A stretch of DNA of 9,469 nucleotides, from positions 1-9,469 of the forward strand of contig JAYZYX010000034.1 in NCBI GenBank assembly GCA_036139795.1, in the 5' to 3' direction. The DNA comes from Donghicola sp036139795. Lineage in GTDB: Bacteria; Pseudomonadota; Alphaproteobacteria; Rhodobacterales; Rhodobacteraceae. Within the stretch, counting starts at the first letter, position 1. Every line of letters starts with the position of its first letter. The position numbers and the translations under genes are program-made. This document shows, one piece after another, positions 6,581-9,469 of this stretch. A model generated the notes under the pieces. It worked only from the letters and a program-made list of their open reading frames with translations, was not told the origin of the DNA and did no database searches.

Positions 6581-9355
6581 ATGACCATTCAAACAGGCAA
6601 AGACACCGCAAAAACCCGCCGTACTTTGAGCGTCGGGGATCAGTCTGTTTCCTACTATTCGATTTCCGCCGCACAAGACGTAGGGCTTGGCGATTTTTCC
6701 AAGCTGCCCGCCGCGCTGAAGGTGGTGCTAGAGAACCTGCTGCGGTTTGAAGACGACGGATTCTCGGTCTCGGTCGATGATATCAAGGCGTTTTCCGATT
6801 GGGCCGCACAAGGGGGCCAGAACCCGCGCGAGATTGCCTACCGCCCTGCCCGCGTGTTGATGCAGGATTTCACCGGCGTTCCTGCCGTGGTCGATCTGGC
6901 AGCGATGCGCGACGGGATCAAGGCTCTTGGCGGTGACGCGCAGAAGATCAACCCGCTGAACCCTGTGGATCTGGTCATCGACCACTCGGTCATGATCGAC
7001 GAATTCGGGAACCCCCGGGCCTTCCAGATGAATGTGGACCGGGAATATGAGCGGAACATGGAGCGGTATCAGTTCTTGAAATGGGGTCAGACCGCGTTCG
7101 AGAATTTCCGCGTCGTGCCGCCGGGAACAGGTATTTGTCACCAGGTGAACCTGGAATACTTGGCGCAGACCGTCTGGACCGACACGGATCAGAACGGGGA
7201 CACCGTGGCCTACCCCGATACGCTGGTGGGCACCGACAGCCACACCACGATGGTAAACGGCGCGGCGGTTCTAGGCTGGGGCGTTGGCGGGATCGAGGCC
7301 GAGGCGGCGATGCTGGGGCAGCCGATCTCGATGCTGATCCCCGAAGTTGTTGGCTTTGAACTGACTGGCGAGATGGTCGAAGGCACCACCGGCACCGACC
7401 TTGTTCTGAAGGTGGTCGAGATGCTGCGTGCCCATGGCGTGGTGAATAAATTCGTCGAATTCTATGGCGCGGGTCTGGACAACCTGCCGCTGGCGCAGCG
7501 GGCCACCATCGCCAATATGGCCCCTGAATATGGCGCGACCTGTGGTTTCTTCCCGATTGACGCCGAGACCCTGCGCTATATGGAGCAGACCGGCCGCGAC
7601 AAGGACCGCATCGCGCTGGTCGAGGCCTATGCCAAGGCCAACGGCATGTGGCGCGGCGCGGATTATGCGCCGATCTATAGCTCGACCCTCTCGCTGGACA
7701 TGGGCACCATCGTGCCTGCGATCTCGGGGCCGAAGCGTCCGCAGGATTACATCCCGCTGACCGATGCGGGCAGCGCCTTTGGTCAGTTTGTGAAAGGCAT
7801 TCGCGACGGCAAAGACGCCAGCCCCAAGGAAGAGGTCCGCTGGGAAGGTGAAGGCGGCGCGCCCGAGCCACGCGATGTCCCCGGCGACACGGGCCATCAC
7901 AAGAAAGGTTGGTACCAGACCGACGACGGCGCGTATCAGTTGCATGACGGCTCGATTGTAATCGCGTCGATCACCTCCTGCACCAACACCTCGAACCCCT
8001 ATGTGATGATCGGGGCCGGTCTGGTGGCCCGAAAGGCGCGCGCGCTGGGGCTGGACCGTAAACCATGGGTCAAGACCTCGCTCGCGCCCGGATCGCAGGT
8101 GGTTTCGGACTATTTACAAGCCGCCGGTCTGCAAGAGGATCTGGACGCCATTGGCTTCAACCTTGTGGGCTATGGCTGCACCACCTGTATCGGCAACTCG
8201 GGCCCTCTGGCAGCGCCGATCTCAAAGGCGATCAACGACTATGATCTGATCGCGACCTCGGTCCTGTCGGGGAACCGCAACTTTGAAGGCCGGATCAGCC
8301 CCGATGTACGGGCGAACTATCTGGCCTCGCCGCCGCTGGTGGTGGCCTATGCGCTAGTGGGCGATATGAATGTGAACATCGCCACCGACCCTCTTGGCAA
8401 GGACAAGGACGGCAATGATGTTTACCTGAAAGACATCTGGCCCTCGAACGCCGAGATCGCCGAGTTGGTGCAAAAGACCGTCACCCGCGAGAGTTTTCAA
8501 TCGAAATACGCCGATGTCTTTAAGGGTGATGAAAAATGGCAGGCGGTCGAAGTGTCCGGGGGTGAGACCTACGACTGGCCGCCGAGTTCAACCTACATCC
8601 AGAACCCGCCCTATTTCCAAGGGATGTCGCCGGAAAAAGGCAGCATCAGCAACATCGAAGGGGCACGCGTGCTGGCAATCCTTGGGGACATGGTCACGAC
8701 CGATCACATCTCGCCCGCGGGGTCGTTCAAGGAAAGCACCCCAGCCGGTCAGTATCTGCGCGACCATCAGGTGCCCGTGCGCGAGTTCAACAGCTATGGC
8801 TCGCGCCGCGGCAACCATGAGGTCATGATGCGCGGCACATTCGCCAACATCCGTATCAAGAACGAGATGCTTGACGGGATCGAGGGCGGCTACACCAAGG
8901 GACCGGATGGGGCGCAAACGACGATCTATGAGGCCTCGATGGCCTATCAGGATCAGGGCACGCCCTTGGTGATCTTTGGCGGCGAGCAATATGGCGCGGG
9001 CTCGTCCCGCGATTGGGCCGCGAAGGGCACAGCGCTGCTTGGCGTGAAGGCCGTGATCGCCGAGAATTTCGAGCGCATCCACCGGTCAAACCTAGTGGGC
9101 ATGGGGGTGATCCCGTTCGAGTTCACCGGCGGCGACACCCGCAAGACCCTTGGGCTGAGGGGTGATGAGACTGTCAGCATCGAAGGTCTGGATAGGGTGA
9201 CGCCCTTGGCCGAGGTGCCTTGCCACATCACCTATGGCTCTGGCGAGACCAAGACGATCACCCTGAAATGCCGGATCGATACGGCCCCCGAAATTGAGTA
9301 CATCGAAAACGGCGGCGTTCTGCACTACGTGCTGCGCAATCTGGCCAAGGGCTGA
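6581..9355 (+). CDS. acnA: Aconitate hydratase A (aconitase)
   Basis: Cytoplasmic [4Fe-4S] enzyme that interconverts citrate, cis-aconitate and isocitrate in the citrate cycle. The 924-residue product has the IRP1/AcnA order of domains. Substrate-site GTDSHTT (217-223) lies in the N-terminal part. The cluster ligands are Cys467 in SCTNTSN and Cys533 and Cys536 in GCTTCIGNSGPL, followed by SGNRNFEGR (563-571). The C-terminal swivel domain carries TDHISPAGS (707-715) and YGAGSSRDWAAKG (804-816), with the catalytic serine and arginine. It is about 30 residues longer than E. coli AcnA; an acidic, glycine-rich stretch before the first cluster cysteine (about 411-447) accounts for part of this. The start at 6581 has GGAGG five bases upstream; an in-frame ATG at 6539 lacks one. 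Apo-AcnA can bind RNA in some bacteria; not testable here. An intrinsic terminator follows. Confidence 0.97.
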   Translation: MTIQTGKDTAKTRRTLSVGDQSVSYYSISAAQDVGLGDFSKLPAALKVVLENLLRFEDDGFSVSVDDIKAFSDWAAQGGQNPREIAYRPARVLMQDFTGVPAVVDLAAMRDGIKALGGDAQKINPLNPVDLVIDHSVMIDEFGNPRAFQMNVDREYERNMERYQFLKWGQTAFENFRVVPPGTGICHQVNLEYLAQTVWTDTDQNGDTVAYPDTLVGTDSHTTMVNGAAVLGWGVGGIEAEAAMLGQPISMLIPEVVGFELTGEMVEGTTGTDLVLKVVEMLRAHGVVNKFVEFYGAGLDNLPLAQRATIANMAPEYGATCGFFPIDAETLRYMEQTGRDKDRIALVEAYAKANGMWRGADYAPIYSSTLSLDMGTIVPAISGPKRPQDYIPLTDAGSAFGQFVKGIRDGKDASPKEEVRWEGEGGAPEPRDVPGDTGHHKKGWYQTDDGAYQLHDGSIVIASITSCTNTSNPYVMIGAGLVARKARALGLDRKPWVKTSLAPGSQVVSDYLQAAGLQEDLDAIGFNLVGYGCTTCIGNSGPLAAPISKAINDYDLIATSVLSGNRNFEGRISPDVRANYLASPPLVVAYALVGDMNVNIATDPLGKDKDGNDVYLKDIWPSNAEIAELVQKTVTRESFQSKYADVFKGDEKWQAVEVSGGETYDWPPSSTYIQNPPYFQGMSPEKGSISNIEGARVLAILGDMVTTDHISPAGSFKESTPAGQYLRDHQVPVREFNSYGSRRGNHEVMMRGTFANIRIKNEMLDGIEGGYTKGPDGAQTTIYEASMAYQDQGTPLVIFGGEQYGAGSSRDWAAKGTALLGVKAVIAENFERIHRSNLVGMGVIPFEFTGGDTRKTLGLRGDETVSIEGLDRVTPLAEVPCHITYGSGETKTITLKCRIDTAPEIEYIENGGVLHYVLRNLAKG

Positions 9356-9380
9356 TTGCTTTCGGGTTTTAAAACACTTA

Positions 9381-9415
9381 GCGGCGCCTCTTGATGGAGG
9401 CGCCGCGCTGTTTTT
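9381..9415 (+). terminator. Rho-independent terminator of acnA
   Basis: A perfect ten-pair stem GCGGCGCCTC (9381-9390) with GAGGCGCCGC (9397-9406) closes a six-base loop. Four bases (GCTG) separate it from the T tract at 9411-9415. It begins 26 bases after the acnA stop, so acnA appears to be the last gene of its unit. I see no gene in the remaining 54 bases of the window. Confidence 0.88.
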
Positions 9416-9469
9416 GAGTATTTATGCAATAAAGAAGTTTGCACTGCGCACGGGATTTGCGCCTAGGAC

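Noticed and set aside
7271..7945. Long antisense open frames inside acnA (and similar ones opposite purB and the FliG gene)
   Set aside because: They are typical by-products of GC-rich codon use on the other strand, with no recognisable domain, and lie wholly inside strongly supported genes.

Overview
The window looks like a GC-rich alphaproteobacterial chromosome segment, most likely Rhodobacterales (the Roseobacter/Rhodobacteraceae group). This rests on the combination of a hydrolase-OsmC fusion, a DUF6314 protein, a DUF1223 periplasmic protein and an alphaproteobacterial-style purB and acnA. It is an inference from remembered family distribution; no search was run. Most of the content is core metabolism. 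I see no insertion sequence, phage gene, CRISPR array, tRNA or rRNA.

Layout, left to right. The 3' part of an alpha/beta hydrolase fused to an OsmC domain (1-950, +) is cut by the window edge. It meets a DUF6314 gene (951-1367, -) tail to tail with no base between the stop codons. That gene diverges from purB, adenylosuccinate lyase (1444-2751, +), across a 76-base gap. purB ends in a strong intrinsic terminator (2778-2810). An AT-rich leader of about 140 bases follows, with a direct repeat and a hairpin, ahead of a small P-loop kinase-like gene (2954-3541, +). Next come a divergent full-length FliG homologue (3624-4682, +) and an LpxL-type lysophospholipid/lauroyl acyltransferase (4760-5695, +). 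These three may be transcribed together. The acyltransferase end overlaps by 37 bases the end of a convergent gene for a secreted thioredoxin-fold DUF1223 protein (5659-6366, -). A 214-base divergent control region carrying three dyad-symmetric elements separates that gene from acnA, aconitase (6581-9355, +), which ends in an intrinsic terminator (9381-9415).

Functionally, purB (purine synthesis and the purine nucleotide cycle) and acnA (citrate cycle) are unrelated housekeeping genes. The hydrolase-OsmC fusion and the DUF1223 protein suggest thiol or redox chemistry in the cytoplasm and periplasm respectively. The acyltransferase acts on membrane lipid. The most noteworthy items are the FliG homologue sitting among non-flagellar genes with a changed EHPQ motif, the P-loop protein lacking the Walker A lysine, and the operator-like palindromes between the DUF1223 gene and acnA. 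I found no convincing new multi-gene system.
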